Shown one piece after another: positions 40,966 to 51,316 of a stretch of 64,000 nucleotides of DNA (positions within the stretch are counted from its first letter, which is position 1; the number at the start of each line of letters is the position of its first letter). The translations under genes and the position numbers were made by a program. The stretch comes from Pyropia haitanensis (taxonomy: Eukaryota > Rhodophyta > Bangiophyceae > Bangiales > Bangiaceae). The stretch spans positions 1,054,001 through 1,118,000 of the forward strand of contig SDUX01000010.1 in the NCBI GenBank assembly GCA_008729055.1. Reading direction: 5' to 3'. The notes below the pieces were generated by a model. The model did not search any database, was not told where the DNA came from, and saw only the letters and a program-made list of their open reading frames with translations.

Positions 40966-43263
40966 ATGGCGCCCACCTCGGCGACGATGACCACCACTGT
41001 TGGCTACCCGTGCATGGGCGGGCGGCGGGAGCTCAAGACGGCGCTCGAGGCGCACTGGCGCGGGGACCTCCCCGCGGCGGGCCTGACGGCCGCGTTGGAT
41101 GAGGTGGAGGCGGCGGGCGTCGCTGCCGCCGCGGCCGCCGGCGTTGGCCTGGTGGGCGTCGGCGACGCCACCCTGTGGGGGCCTTTTGCAGACACGACGA
41201 CGCGCCTGGGCCTCGAGGCGCCTCGCCATCGGGCCCTGCCAGCGGGCCTGGACCGGTACTTTGCGGCCGCCCGCGGTGCGCCGGGGGTGGCCGCCCTGGA
41301 CATGAGCAAGTGGCAAAACACCAACTTTCACGTCCTGGTGCCCGAGATTGGCGGTGAGGGGGGTGCGGCCCTGCCGCCGCCCGCGGACGCGCCCGGCTGG
41401 ACTGACCTTGTCGCCCGCGTGCGCACCGCGCAGGGGACCATTGGCGCGTCCCGGGTGGTGCCCATCCTCCTCGGCCCCGTCACGTACGCTGCAGGCTGCG
41501 CCCTGTCGGGCGGTGTCACCGTTGCGTCGCTGGTGGAGGCGATCACCCCCAGCTTTGTGGCGGCCCTGCGGGCGCTACGAGAGGCGGGGGTGCCCGAGGT
41601 GCAGCTCCACGAGCCGACGCTGGTGACCAGTGATGGCCCGGCACTGCGGTCCGTGTACGAGGCCGCGTACGCGGCGCTGGCCGAGGCTGGGCTGCCCATC
41701 CACCTGGTGACCTACTTTGATGACCTCGGCGACACGTTCCCGTGGGCGGTGCGCCTGCCGGGCGTCAAGGCCGTCGGCCTCGACTTTACTCGGGGCGACA
41801 ACCTGGGCCTCCTCCGCACCCACGGGTGGCCTGAGGGGGTGCGCCTTGGCGCGGGCGTTGTGGACGGGCGGTCGGTCTGGGCCGAGGAGGCCGCGTCTGC
41901 GGCGCTGCTGGACGCCGTGCGCGCCGCGGCGGGGGCCGCCGTGGCGGTGTGCGTGCAGCCTAGCTGCTCGCTCGCGCACGTGCCGCTGGACCTGGATGCC
42001 GAAACGGCGCTGGCGCCGGCGGTCAAGTCCCGGCTGGCTTTTGCCAAGCAGAAGCTCGACCTGCTCGTGCGGGTGGCTGGGGAAGCTGTCGGGGACACGT
42101 CGTCGGCAGCGAGCGATGCGACGCCGGGGGCGGCAGTCGTGAACGCGAGCGCGGCCATCACATCTGCCATTGACGAGGCCTTGTTTGAGCGGGCGGAGCC
42201 GTTTGAGGTGCGCCGGTCCAAGCAGTTTAGCGTCAATGGCGGGCTGGGGACCATGTCCATTGGCAGCTTCCCCCAGACACCGGCCATCCGTCGCCTGCGG
42301 GCGCAGTTCAAGGCGGGCAAGCTCCCCAGCGATGAGTACCTGGCGGCCATGGATGCTGCTACGGTGGAGTGCGTGCGCCTGCAAAAGGACACTCTTGGCC
42401 TGGATGTGCTGGTGCACGGGGAGCTGGAGCGCACGGACATGGTGGAGTTCTTTGCGGAGAAGATGAATGGGGTGGCGGTGACCAAGGCGGGCTGGGTGCG
42501 CTCTGTCGGCTCCCTCTGCGTGCGGCCGCCCATCATCCATGGCGATCTGTCGCGTCGGCAGGTGCCTATGACCGTCCGGGAGTGGAAGGTCGCGCAGGCG
42601 GCTGCTGGCGACGCCACGCCTGTCAAGGGCATGCTCACCGGCCCGACGACGATCCTCAACTGGTCGTTCCCCCGCAAGGACCTGTCCCGCGAGGCGCAGG
42701 CGATGCAGCTGGCGGTTGTCGTCCGCGAGGAGGTGGCCGACCTCGAGGCGGCGGGCGCGCGGATCATCCAGGTGGACGAGCCCGCCCTGCGGGAGGGCCT
42801 CCCCCTCAAGCGCCCCGCGTGGGCGGCGGACGTGGCGTGGGCGGTGCGCGCGTTCCGGCTGGCGACGACCGTCGCGGCGCCGTCAACGCAGGTGGTCACC
42901 CACTTTTGCTACTCGGACTTTTCCGACCCGGACGTGCTCGCCGCGATGAACGACCTCGACGCGGACGTGCTGACGGTGGAGAACACGCGGTCAGGGGGCG
43001 AGGCGTTCCGCGCGCTCGCCGCCGCCGGCTACGCCCGCGACCTCGCGCCGGGCGTGTTTGACATCCACAGCGAGGTGGTGCCGTCGGCGGCGGAGGTGGC
43101 GACGCGCGTGCGGGCCTTCCTCGCCGCGGGCCTCGCGCCGGACCGCCTGTGGGTGGTGCCCGACTGTGGCCAAAAGACCGCCTCCCCGGAACTGTGCAGC
43201 GCCGCGCTCAAGGCGATGGTCGACGCCGCCGCCGACGTGCGCGCGGCGAGCAAGGCCAAGTGA
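40966..43263 (+). CDS. METE: Cobalamin-independent methionine synthase (MetE)
   Basis: Transfers the methyl group of 5-methyltetrahydrofolate (polyglutamate) to homocysteine, giving methionine. 765 residues in one exon, the normal length for plant and bacterial enzymes. The N-terminal barrel opens TTTVGYPCMGGRRELKTALE and contains MSKWQNTNFHVLVPEIG. The C-terminal barrel has GSFPQTPAIRRLRAQFKAG near residue 432, VHGELERTDMVEFF, MLTGPTTILNWSFPRKDLSR and IIQVDEPALREGLPLKR. Zinc ligands are all present: His646 and Cys648 in THFCYSDF, Glu672 in VENTRSG and Cys734 in PDCGQKT, matching the E. coli set. There are no Ala/Gly inserts, in contrast to most neighbours, which suggests strong constraint. 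The usual plant location is cytosol and plastid; no presequence is seen, so cytosol is likely. Confidence 0.97.
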   Translation: MAPTSATMTTTVGYPCMGGRRELKTALEAHWRGDLPAAGLTAALDEVEAAGVAAAAAAGVGLVGVGDATLWGPFADTTTRLGLEAPRHRALPAGLDRYFAAARGAPGVAALDMSKWQNTNFHVLVPEIGGEGGAALPPPADAPGWTDLVARVRTAQGTIGASRVVPILLGPVTYAAGCALSGGVTVASLVEAITPSFVAALRALREAGVPEVQLHEPTLVTSDGPALRSVYEAAYAALAEAGLPIHLVTYFDDLGDTFPWAVRLPGVKAVGLDFTRGDNLGLLRTHGWPEGVRLGAGVVDGRSVWAEEAASAALLDAVRAAAGAAVAVCVQPSCSLAHVPLDLDAETALAPAVKSRLAFAKQKLDLLVRVAGEAVGDTSSAASDATPGAAVVNASAAITSAIDEALFERAEPFEVRRSKQFSVNGGLGTMSIGSFPQTPAIRRLRAQFKAGKLPSDEYLAAMDAATVECVRLQKDTLGLDVLVHGELERTDMVEFFAEKMNGVAVTKAGWVRSVGSLCVRPPIIHGDLSRRQVPMTVREWKVAQAAAGDATPVKGMLTGPTTILNWSFPRKDLSREAQAMQLAVVVREEVADLEAAGARIIQVDEPALREGLPLKRPAWAADVAWAVRAFRLATTVAAPSTQVVTHFCYSDFSDPDVLAAMNDLDADVLTVENTRSGGEAFRALAAAGYARDLAPGVFDIHSEVVPSAAEVATRVRAFLAAGLAPDRLWVVPDCGQKTASPELCSAALKAMVDAAADVRAASKAK

Positions 43264-43559
43264 GGGGGGCGGCGCGCCGGCGGCCGTTGGCGCCCAAGCG
43301 CAGGCGTTGGCGGCCATCCCGTGGGGGATGCGCGGGGGTGAGCTCCTGCGGGCGGGGTCACGCCCGCGGTGTTCATACGTGAGTGGTGGTGGCGCTCGTA
43401 CGGCGCCGCGGTGAGCAAGCAAAAAAAAAGCAACGACTAGACGCGTTTGTGGAGAGTGCTGTCACGCAACGGGGGGCCCACCAGCCGGGTCGGCCAAACG
43501 CGGTGTGCCCAGGGGCACGGGATTGGAGCGGGTGGGCGCGGAAAGCCCGCCGTGCCCGC
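43264..43559. other. Short spacer 3' of methionine synthase
   Basis: Methionine synthase 3' flank. An A run at 43421-43429 may mark the 3' end region. No gene seen. Confidence 0.4.
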
Positions 43560-43651
43560 ACCGCCCACCTCGGGCCAACCCAACGCCGCCGCCGCCGCCG
43601 CCGCCGCTGCCGCCGCCGCCGCCGCCACCGCCCGCGGTAGCGGCAGCAGCA

Positions 43652-43682
<31 letters not shown>

Positions 43683-44683
43683 CAACGGCGGCGGCAGCGG
43701 CAGCAACGGCGGCGGCGGCGGCAGTGGCGGCGGCGGCCGCCGCCGCCGCAACAGGCCAGGAGCAGCCGCCTGCTTGTCCCCCCCCCCCCCCCCTCCGCCG
43801 CCCCCCCCCCCCCCCCCCCTCACCCCCACCCACAGAGTGGGCGCCGACGCCACCATCACCGACCCCCACCGCCACCACCACCGCCACCACCGTCGGGTGC
43901 TCGGGGCAAGGCAACAGCAGCGGGCGGCCCGCACCGCCGCCGCCGCCCGCCGCCGCCGCCCGCCCGCCCGCCCGCCCGCCGCCGCCGACACACCGCCGCA
44001 CAGGCCAGCGCAGGCGGCGAGAAAAAACGAGGACGGGGGGGGGGGGGGGGGGGGGGCGCCGGACGCTCCGCGCAGGGCCGCGCGCGTGCGCGGCGGCTGC
44101 CGCCACCCCCCCACACCGCGGCGGTGGCGGCCGCCGACCCCGCGGCGGCGGCGGCGGCAGCGGCCGCCCGCCCGCCCGCGGCGGCGGCCACACCCCCCAC
44201 CCGCCACCGCCGCCGCCGCGTGGCGCGACGGCGCCGCCGCGGCCGCCGGCCGCGGGCCGCGACGTGCACCGCCGGGCGGCCGCCAACGGCGGGGGGGCCC
44301 GCCGCCAGACGGGGCGCCGCGGGCAGAGCAGACCCCCCGGCAGGGATGCCGCCGCCGCCGCGCCGCGGCCGCCCGCCGCGCCGCGGCGGCGTCCCGCCGC
44401 CGCGCCGCCGTCGCCACTGCGTGGAGGGGGGGGGTGTCAGGCCGCGGCGGCCGCTCCCGCCTGCCGCGGGGCGGCGTCCCCCCCCTCGGTCTCGCCCGCG
44501 TCACCGCCGCCGCCGCCGCCGTGGCGGGTGCCGCCGCCGCCGCCGCCGCCGCCACCGCCGTCGCCACCGTCGCCGCCGCCGCCGTCGGCATCCTCGGCGG
44601 CCGGCGGCGGCCACGCCCACCGGCGGCACGCCACGGCCGCGGCGGCCGCCTCCGCCGCCGCCGCCGCCACACCCGCGCCCGCC

Positions 44684-44719
<36 letters not shown>

Positions 44720-45049
44720 TCAGCGGCTGGCGCCGCCGCCGCCACCACCGCCGACGGCGGCGGCGACGGCGGCCGCGGCGGCGGCGCGCCGCCGCCGCCG
44801 CCCAGCAGCGGCGCGGCCGACACGCCCGCGCCGCCGAGCAGCGCCACGGCCGCGGCGGCGTCGGCAGCACCACCCCCCCCCCCCCCCCCCCCGGGGAGCC
44901 CGCCGTCGCGCGCGGCGCGGCGGCGGTCGGCGCGGGCGCCAGCTCCACGGCGCCCAGTAGGGGCACCCCCCCGCCGCCCGCCGCCGCCGCCACCGGCGCC
45001 GCGTGCGGCGCCAGCCGCCGCCGCCGCCGACAGCGGGGCGCCCCCCCCG
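43560..45049. other. Extreme low-complexity GCC/GGC region, possible C-terminal continuation of the Ala-rich coiled-coil gene
   Basis: Minus-strand segments here read like protein in shifting frames: DRLYALLGGGGGGAAPP (about 45110-45060), PLLGAVELAPAPTAAAPRA, MALLGGAGVSAAPLLGGGGG and AAAAEAAAAAVACRRWAWPP. They could be the C-terminal part of the gene at 45050-46363 separated by frame breaks in C runs, for example 45100-45111 and 44874-44891. No frame stays open through the whole stretch, so I do not assign limits. Confidence 0.35.
43582..43752. repeat. GCC array followed by GGC array (imperfect inverted repeat)
   Basis: 43582-43632 is mainly GCC on the plus strand. 43640-43745 is mainly GGC with AAC and AGC variants. 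The two blocks are mutually complementary in reverse and could fold into a long GC hairpin. Confidence 0.8.
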
Positions 45050-46363
45050 TCACGGGGGGCGCGGCGCCCCCCCCCCCACCCCCAAGCAGCGCGTACAGGC
45101 GGTCACGCCCCCCCCCACGCCCGCCGCCGCCGCGTCCGCCACCGCCCCCAGCGCCGCCCACCGCGCATAGTAGGCGACCGCTTGCCGCTGAAACGGCTCG
45201 GACCGCCACACCGCCGCGCGGGCGGCGGCCGACGGCGCGGCCGCCGCGGCGGCCGTGACGAGCGCCCGCAGCGAGCCGCCGCCGAGGCCGCCGCCCGCGC
45301 CCGCGACGCGGCGCCAAAAGGCCGCCACCGCCGCCGCGGCGGCGGCGAGCGCCGCCACCGCCGCCGCGGCGTCGGCAGTCGCGGTGACAACGTCGGCGGC
45401 GAGCGCCGCGGCGGCCGACGCGGCGGCGAGCGCCGCCGCCGCCCCCGCCGCGGTGACCGCGGCGGCGGCGCCGTCGGCGGCGGCCGCCGCGGCGCGCGCG
45501 CCGGCAACGGCGCGCTCCTCCCGCGCGCGGAGCGCTTCCGCCTCGACGGCGGCGGAGAGGACGCCCGCCGGCCCCAGGCCGAGCAGGTGCACCCGCGACA
45601 CCGCCACCGCCGCGATGACCGCCGCCGCCTGCGCCGCCTGCAGCGTGTGCGCCTTGGCCGCCGCCCACCACTCTTTGGTCGCCGCCGCGTCGGCGGCGGC
45701 GGCAGCGTCGGCGCCCGCCGCCGCGGCGGCGGTCTGGGCGACCGCCGCGGCGGCGAGGGAGGCGCGGAGGTCGGCGGCGGCGGCGGTGGCGGCGGCGGCG
45801 GCGGCCTCGGTGGACGCCCGCTTGGCCGCCGCGGCGGTGACGAGCGCCGCCGCCGCCGCCGCGGCAGCGTCGTAGCGGGCGGCGAGCGCCGCCGCGTCCG
45901 CCGCGAGGCGGCCGACGCCCTCGTCGGCGGCGCCCAGGAGCGCCGCCGCCACCGCCGGCGCGTCCCCGCACCTCCCGTCGGCGGCGGCGGCTCCCCCCAG
46001 CAGCCCGTGCACCGTCGCGACATCCGCCAGCCCCCGCGCCGCCGCGGCCCGCGTCGCGTCGACCAGCCCCGCCGCGGCGGCGGCGGCTCCCCCCAGCTCA
46101 GCGGTCAGCCCCGCCAGCCCCGCCGCAATGTCGGCAAACGGCCCCGCGCCCGCCGTCGCGGCGGCGAGCGCCGCGGTGAGCGTGTCGAGGTGGGGGGGGA
46201 GGGCGGGCAGGGCGAGGCCCGCCGCGGTCAGCGACGCGACGGCAGAGACGACGAGGGGCGAGGTGGGGGGGGGGGGGCGCGACACGTCATAGGCCGTGCC
46301 GTCAATGGTGACGAGGTGGGCGGCGGGGGGGGGTGGGGGGGGCGGTGCTTCCCTGACGTCCAT
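45050..46363 (-). CDS. Ala-rich, predicted helical (coiled-coil) protein of unknown family
   Basis: I do not recognise it. The ATG at 46363 gives MDVREAPPPPPPPAAHLVTI, then DGTAYDVSRPPPP. From about residue 60 the protein is overwhelmingly Ala with spaced Leu, Arg, Asp and Glu. Non-repetitive islands stand out: KEWWAAAKAHTLQAAQAAAV, SRVHLLGLGPAGVLSAAVEA, EALRAREERAVAG, FWRRVAGAGGGLGGGSLRAL and AVWRSEPFQRQAVAYYARW. The pattern suggests a long alpha-helical rod with a short globular end rather than random repeat. 437 residues to the stop at 45050, with probable continuation past C-run frame breaks. Single exon as far as seen. Confidence 0.5.
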   Translation of the reverse strand: MDVREAPPPPPPPAAHLVTIDGTAYDVSRPPPPTSPLVVSAVASLTAAGLALPALPPHLDTLTAALAAATAGAGPFADIAAGLAGLTAELGGAAAAAAGLVDATRAAAARGLADVATVHGLLGGAAAADGRCGDAPAVAAALLGAADEGVGRLAADAAALAARYDAAAAAAAALVTAAAAKRASTEAAAAAATAAAADLRASLAAAAVAQTAAAAAGADAAAAADAAATKEWWAAAKAHTLQAAQAAAVIAAVAVSRVHLLGLGPAGVLSAAVEAEALRAREERAVAGARAAAAAADGAAAAVTAAGAAAALAAASAAAALAADVVTATADAAAAVAALAAAAAAVAAFWRRVAGAGGGLGGGSLRALVTAAAAAAPSAAARAAVWRSEPFQRQAVAYYARWAALGAVADAAAAGVGGGVTACTRCLGVGGGAPRPP

Positions 46364-48158
46364 GCCCGGCGGCTCGGCCGGGCGGCCGTTTGGGTGTGGG
46401 ACAACAGCGGGGGAAGGAGGTGGGGGGGTGGGGGAGGCAGGCGACCGAGGGGACGGCGGGAAAGCGGAAGGGGGGGGCGCGCGTCGGCAGGGGGGGCGGG
46501 GTGAGCGCGCGGGCGGCGGGGGGGGGAGCGGCAGCCCAGCAGACCTTGACGCCCCGACAGCAGCGCGCGTCGACAGCGGCGGCCCGGCGGCGGCGGCGGC
46601 GGCGGCGGCGGCAGCGCCGCTGAGCGCCCACGGCAGGCACGTGCGGGCCGTGGCGATTGCACTGGCGGACCACCGCGGGTGCGTCGGTGGGTGCCACGCT
46701 GGTCGCGCGTCGCGGCGCAGCTGCGCGTCCGCGTCGCGCGGCACCGCGTGCGAGTCGCAGAATGCAATCCCGTTGGAGCGCGGGCAAGCAGCTGGACGAG
46801 CACAGGCGTGGTGGCCGTGGGGGCCTGCAGAGGAGGGCGAGGCAGTTGGTAGACAGCCCGTGCGGCCACGGCCGGCCAACTGGCGCGGGGCACGCGCGTA
46901 CGGACAGCCGTTGTGTGCAGCTGTAAGCGGTTTGGGACGCGGGATTGCGTGCCAGCGAGGACGGCGCGCGAGATGAAAAAACAAAAGACAGGCCCGCACC
47001 CACCGTCTGATCGGGCCACGCTCGCCACGGATCAGAGACCACCGTCGGGCCTCGACGCCAACAGATTGTGTCCAGATTCCTATCCACTGTTTTTCGGTCG
47101 AAAGTGTTTGATTCCAACACGGAAACCAGAAGGGTGGCGGCCGGGTGGCGCTGCCCCGCACCCCGTCGCGGCGAGTCCCCAGCGAGGGGGCGGTGCGCGG
47201 CGCCGAGGCGGGGCCGGGGACGGCAGCGCGGCGCCGACGTCGGTCCAAACGACAACCGCACGACCGTCGACAGCGCACGTGCGCGTGCGGCCGTTCCTGC
47301 ACAGGTAAAGGATGCCCGGGGAGGGGGGGGTGGGCGCCAGTAATCGCGGCTACTGCGTGGGTGGCAACGCCGCGGGTGCCGCCGCCGGGTGCGGCAGCGC
47401 ACTGGCGCCCGTGAGCACCAGGTGGCGAAAACGCCCGCGGGTGGCAGGCGTGCTCTCGCCACATGCCCTTTGCCCAGCCCACACAGCTGCCCCGCCGTAG
47501 CGGTGCGGCCGAGCCGCGCGGGCAAACTGGGCCGCCGGCGTGGCTCTTGATGGTCGTACAGAACGGGGGCCCCCGCACGTGTGCGGGACCCTCGACCCGG
47601 GCACCTTTGCGGGTGGTGGCGGACAGGGAAAAACGGGAGACGAGAGGCAGCACGCGGCGGAGAAGAGGCACAAAAAGACACCAAGGTGGGAGCGGGAACA
47701 GGCGGATCCTCCCGCCAAGGCCGCCGCCGGTAAAAAACGAAGAGCAAAGACAGCCTACACAGACGCGCCTCGGCTAGCCGTCTCCCCTGAATCCCCCACC
47801 CCATTGACGAATGGTCGACAGTCGCGGCCCTCAGCACCGCAAACGCGATGTGGCTGCATCGCGCCCCGGCGTTTGTCCACACTTCCACACCCGTCGAAGG
47901 GCGACGCCGCCGCCCACACCGTCGATGACGGCCCAGCGTCCACCCCACTCACCCACCCCCCCGCCAGTCCCACCACCACCACCCCCCCCTCCGTCGCACG
48001 CCCGCGTACCCAACACCCCCCGCGTCAATGCCTCATCCCCTACTCCCCCAGCCCCCCGCCCGCTCCTCCGTCGCCCACCCGGCGGTGGTACGTCACGACA
48101 ATCCATCCACCACAAGCCCCATCCACCCGACACCCCCCCTGCCCCCTCCTCCTCCACC
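46364..48158. other. Spacer, 1.8 kb, no recognisable gene
   Basis: This holds the 5' flank of the Ala-rich gene and the 3' flank of the small plastid membrane protein. Mixed composition; short frames on both strands lack motifs. 47930-48160 is C-rich on the plus strand, so G-rich in the sense of the minus-strand gene. Confidence 0.45.
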
Positions 48159-48562
48159 TTAGGCGGGCCCGACCAGCCCGTCCGGCACAAACCCACGCGC
48201 CAGCGTGGCGACCAGCCCGAGCGCCATAATCGCCATGATGAACCAAAACACCAGCGCGCCAAAGAGCGTCTGCTTTTGGGGCTCCTTGGTCGCCGCCGTC
48301 GTCGTTGCCGCCTCCTCGGTGCCAATCGGGTTGGCGGCCGGGGGGGGGCGCCGCCCTCCTCGGCGGGCGGCTCCGCCATGGCCGTCGTCGTCGACGCGCC
48401 GCGGCGGGCGCGGCGGCCAGCGCCGCCGGCGGGGGCGGCCACCGCGGCGCGGCGGCGGGCCACCAATGCCACCGATGGCAGCACGCGGCACGCTGCTGCG
48501 CCCCGGATGGTGGGGTGAGCCGCGAGGGGGGAGGTGGGGGGGAGGAAGGCTGCCATGGTCAT
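48159..48562 (-). CDS. Predicted plastid-targeted single-span membrane protein, family unknown
   Basis: The ATG at 48562 gives MTMAAFLPPTSPLAAHPTIR and then GAAACRVLPSVALVARRRAA, rich in Ala, Ser, Thr and Arg and almost free of acidic residues, as in chloroplast transit peptides. After the G run 48340-48348, where the frame changes, the mature part reads AANPIGTEEAATTTAATKEP, QKQTLFGALVFWFIMAIMAL (one membrane helix continuing GLVATLA) and RGFVPDGLVGPA, then TAA. About 134 residues in total, with a mature protein of perhaps 60. The size and topology resemble small thylakoid membrane subunits, but I match it to none. Confidence 0.55.
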
Positions 48563-49739
48563 GGTCACAGGTGGGAAGGGGACAGGCGGGAGAAGAGGCG
48601 GAGGGAGGGGGGAGGGAGCCACAGTATCGCACAGGCAGGCGTAGCGGTCCCACGATACCGCGGCAAGGATACCAGCGCGGAGCGGCGGAGCGGCACGCGG
48701 CGACGGCAGCAGCGGCGGGTGGGGCGGCCGCGGCGGCGGGGCGGGGCGGGGTGGCGGCGGCCGGATCGGGTGGTAGCCAAGATCGCCACGATGGCGCGCG
48801 CGGCCGCGCGTGGAAGGCGGCAGGAGCTCCCCGCCCACCGCGAACGCTCGAACCGATGGCGCCGCGGGGCGGCAAGGGAAGACCCAGCAATTGAGCCAAC
48901 GCGTACCAAATCAAGCCCGGCGTTGCAGGGCGGGACGCGCCCTCGTTGGACTGCCACACCACACGGTCGGGCGACGGCGGAAGCCGCCCGCAGGGCGCCG
49001 CGTACAAGAAGGGGGTGGACTGCCGGGGGGGGGGCACGGATAGCTCCGCAAGGCGCGCGTTTTTCGTGGAGGGCCTGCGACATGACGTTGTGCGGGGGTG
49101 AGTACGAAAGAGCGCGGACGCACGGCGGCAGGTCGCGGCGGCAGGCCCCGGCGGCCATACCATCCACTGCACGCATTTTCACCTCGCTCGTCACGGTCAC
49201 GGACGCCCTAGTGGCCGCGTCAGCCGCCTGCCGCGTGGCGGAGCTGCTGGGGGACTACGCGTGAAGACACATCTACAAGCGCGCAAACGGAACAACCAGA
49301 GAGGCATAGGGGTGGGCGCCCGCACCGCACGGCCGGCCAAGGCCGACAAGAGAATACAACAACGCGCTGCCGCAGCGGAATGAGCGCGGCTGCTCGGCAG
49401 TCCCCCCCCCAGCCCCCACCCCCCCCCCACCTCCCCACAAGCACACCCCTCCACCGCTATTCATCCCATCCGCACCCCCCCCCCTCCCTCCGCCACATCC
49501 CCCGCATCCATCCCCCCGAATCAGTCAACACCCATCAGAAAGAGGAAAAAAATAGCACATCAGTCACCAGGGGCACCACCACCGCCACCGCCGCAACCCA
49601 ATCAGACCACTCCCGCATCGCCTCCCCCCCCGCCCACCCACCCCCCCGCCCCCCCCGCCCCCCCCGCCCCCCCCCTCCCCAGCACCTGCGACCCCCCCCC
49701 AATCTCAAGCACCACTTCCCCAGCGTCGCCGCCCAGCGG
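48563..49739. other. Spacer, with a coding-like patch near 49143-49264
   Basis: A plus-strand segment ending at TGA 49262-49264 reads IPSTARIFTSLVTVTDALVA and ASAACRVAELLGDYA, which has the balanced composition of real protein and follows AG-ending acceptor-like sequence near 49140. No upstream exon can be recognised, so it is noted and not called. 49390-49740 is nearly pure C on the plus strand and is the 3' flank of the sugar-phosphate cyclase gene. Confidence 0.4.
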
Positions 49740-51283
49740 TTACACCCCCCCCCCCCCCGGCGTCAGCGCCCCCCCTGGCGTCAGCGCCCCCCCCGGCGCG
49801 AGCCCCCCCCCCGGCGCGTGGAGCGCGCGCAGCTCCTCGAGCGCCCCCCCCAGCTCCTCCATCGTCACGTCATTCACCACCACCGCCCGGCCAATGCCCG
49901 TCACCAGCGGCAGCCGCTGCCGCCCGCCGCGGTGCTCGACCGCGTCCGCCAACCCCGCCCACAGCACCTCTACGCCCGCCGCGTCGTGCCACATGGGCAG
50001 GCCGAGCGCGGCCATGACGCGGAGGATGCGGTCCCGGTCGGCGGCGGTGAGCCACCCGCGCCGTGCCGACAGCAGCACGCACAGCACGCCGTCAATGTTG
50101 ACGGCCTCGCCGTGCATGAGCGCGGTCGGGCCGGGCGGGATGGTCATTTCGAGGATCTTGGAAAAGGTGTGGCCATAGTCGACGACGCGCTCGAGGGTGG
50201 CCTCCCACAGGTTGGGGCCGAGCTCCTCCAGCATCGTCTGCACGGACAGTTCGACGACGCGCGTCGCGACCGCCGCCACGTCCGTCGCGGCGGTGCCAGG
50301 GGGGGAGAGCGCGGCGGGCGCAGCTTCGGGCGCAGCGTGCCCATTGGTCGCCACCGCCCCGGCGGCGGGGGCGTGCCCATTGGCCGCCGCCGCCGCCACG
50401 GGCGGCGGCGGGCGCCCCCCAAAGCGCGAGTCGATGAGCGCCCGCCCGTGGACGTCGAGGAGGTCAAACAGCTCGGCGGAGCGGACGAGCGCAAGCTTCA
50501 TCACCTCCCCCAGCCCGTTGACCACGTTGCGCTCGTCCTGCGTGCCGACAAAGCGGACGTCCAGGAACGCGGCGAGCGGCGGGTAAAACGCGCCCATCCG
50601 GTTCTTGAGCCCGCCGTGGACGGGGTCCACCCAGTCGACGCCCGTCTTGACGCCCACCGACGCGTCGACGAGCGCCAGGAGCGTCGTTGGCACCCGGATG
50701 TACGGCACCCCGCGGCGGTACATGGACGCGGCAAAGCCGACGATATCCAGGACGACGCCGCCGCCAATGGCGAGGATGGGCTCCCGCCGGTGGAGGCCAA
50801 AGTCCACCAGCGCCTCAAACAGTGCGTGGACGGCGGGGATGGCCTTGTGCTCCTCCTCGCCGGGCAGGATAAAGGTGCGGGTGGGGATGGCGTGCGCGTC
50901 AAAGTAGGCGGCGAGGCGGGCGCCGTAGAGCGCCGCGACGGCCGCGTCGACGACGAGGAAGCGGCGGGCGGGCGTGCCGGGCGGGCGGTGGCGGTGGGCG
51001 AGGGTGGGGTTGGCGGGGTCCAGCAGGTCCGAGTACATTTCCACCGTGTACTGTTGGGGGGGGGGGGAGGGTGCAGAGCACGCGGGGAAGAGAGAGTAGG
51101 AGAAAAACCAGCAGCAGAGAGAGCGTACCGAGCAGCCAGGGCGGGCGCGACCAAAACGAGCAACGCCAACCGGATGCGTCAGTGTCACTGCCCAGCACCG
51201 TCCCCCCCCCCCCTCCAAACGCCGGTAGGCATCGAACAGAGGCCACCCCGCCAGCCCCCACTGCCACCCGCCACCCACAACCG

Positions 51284-51316
<33 letters not shown>

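Noticed and set aside
43505..46504. 999-codon plus-strand frame
   Set aside because: Produced by GCC/GGC repeats; composition is Pro/Ala/Arg only and nothing resembles a domain.
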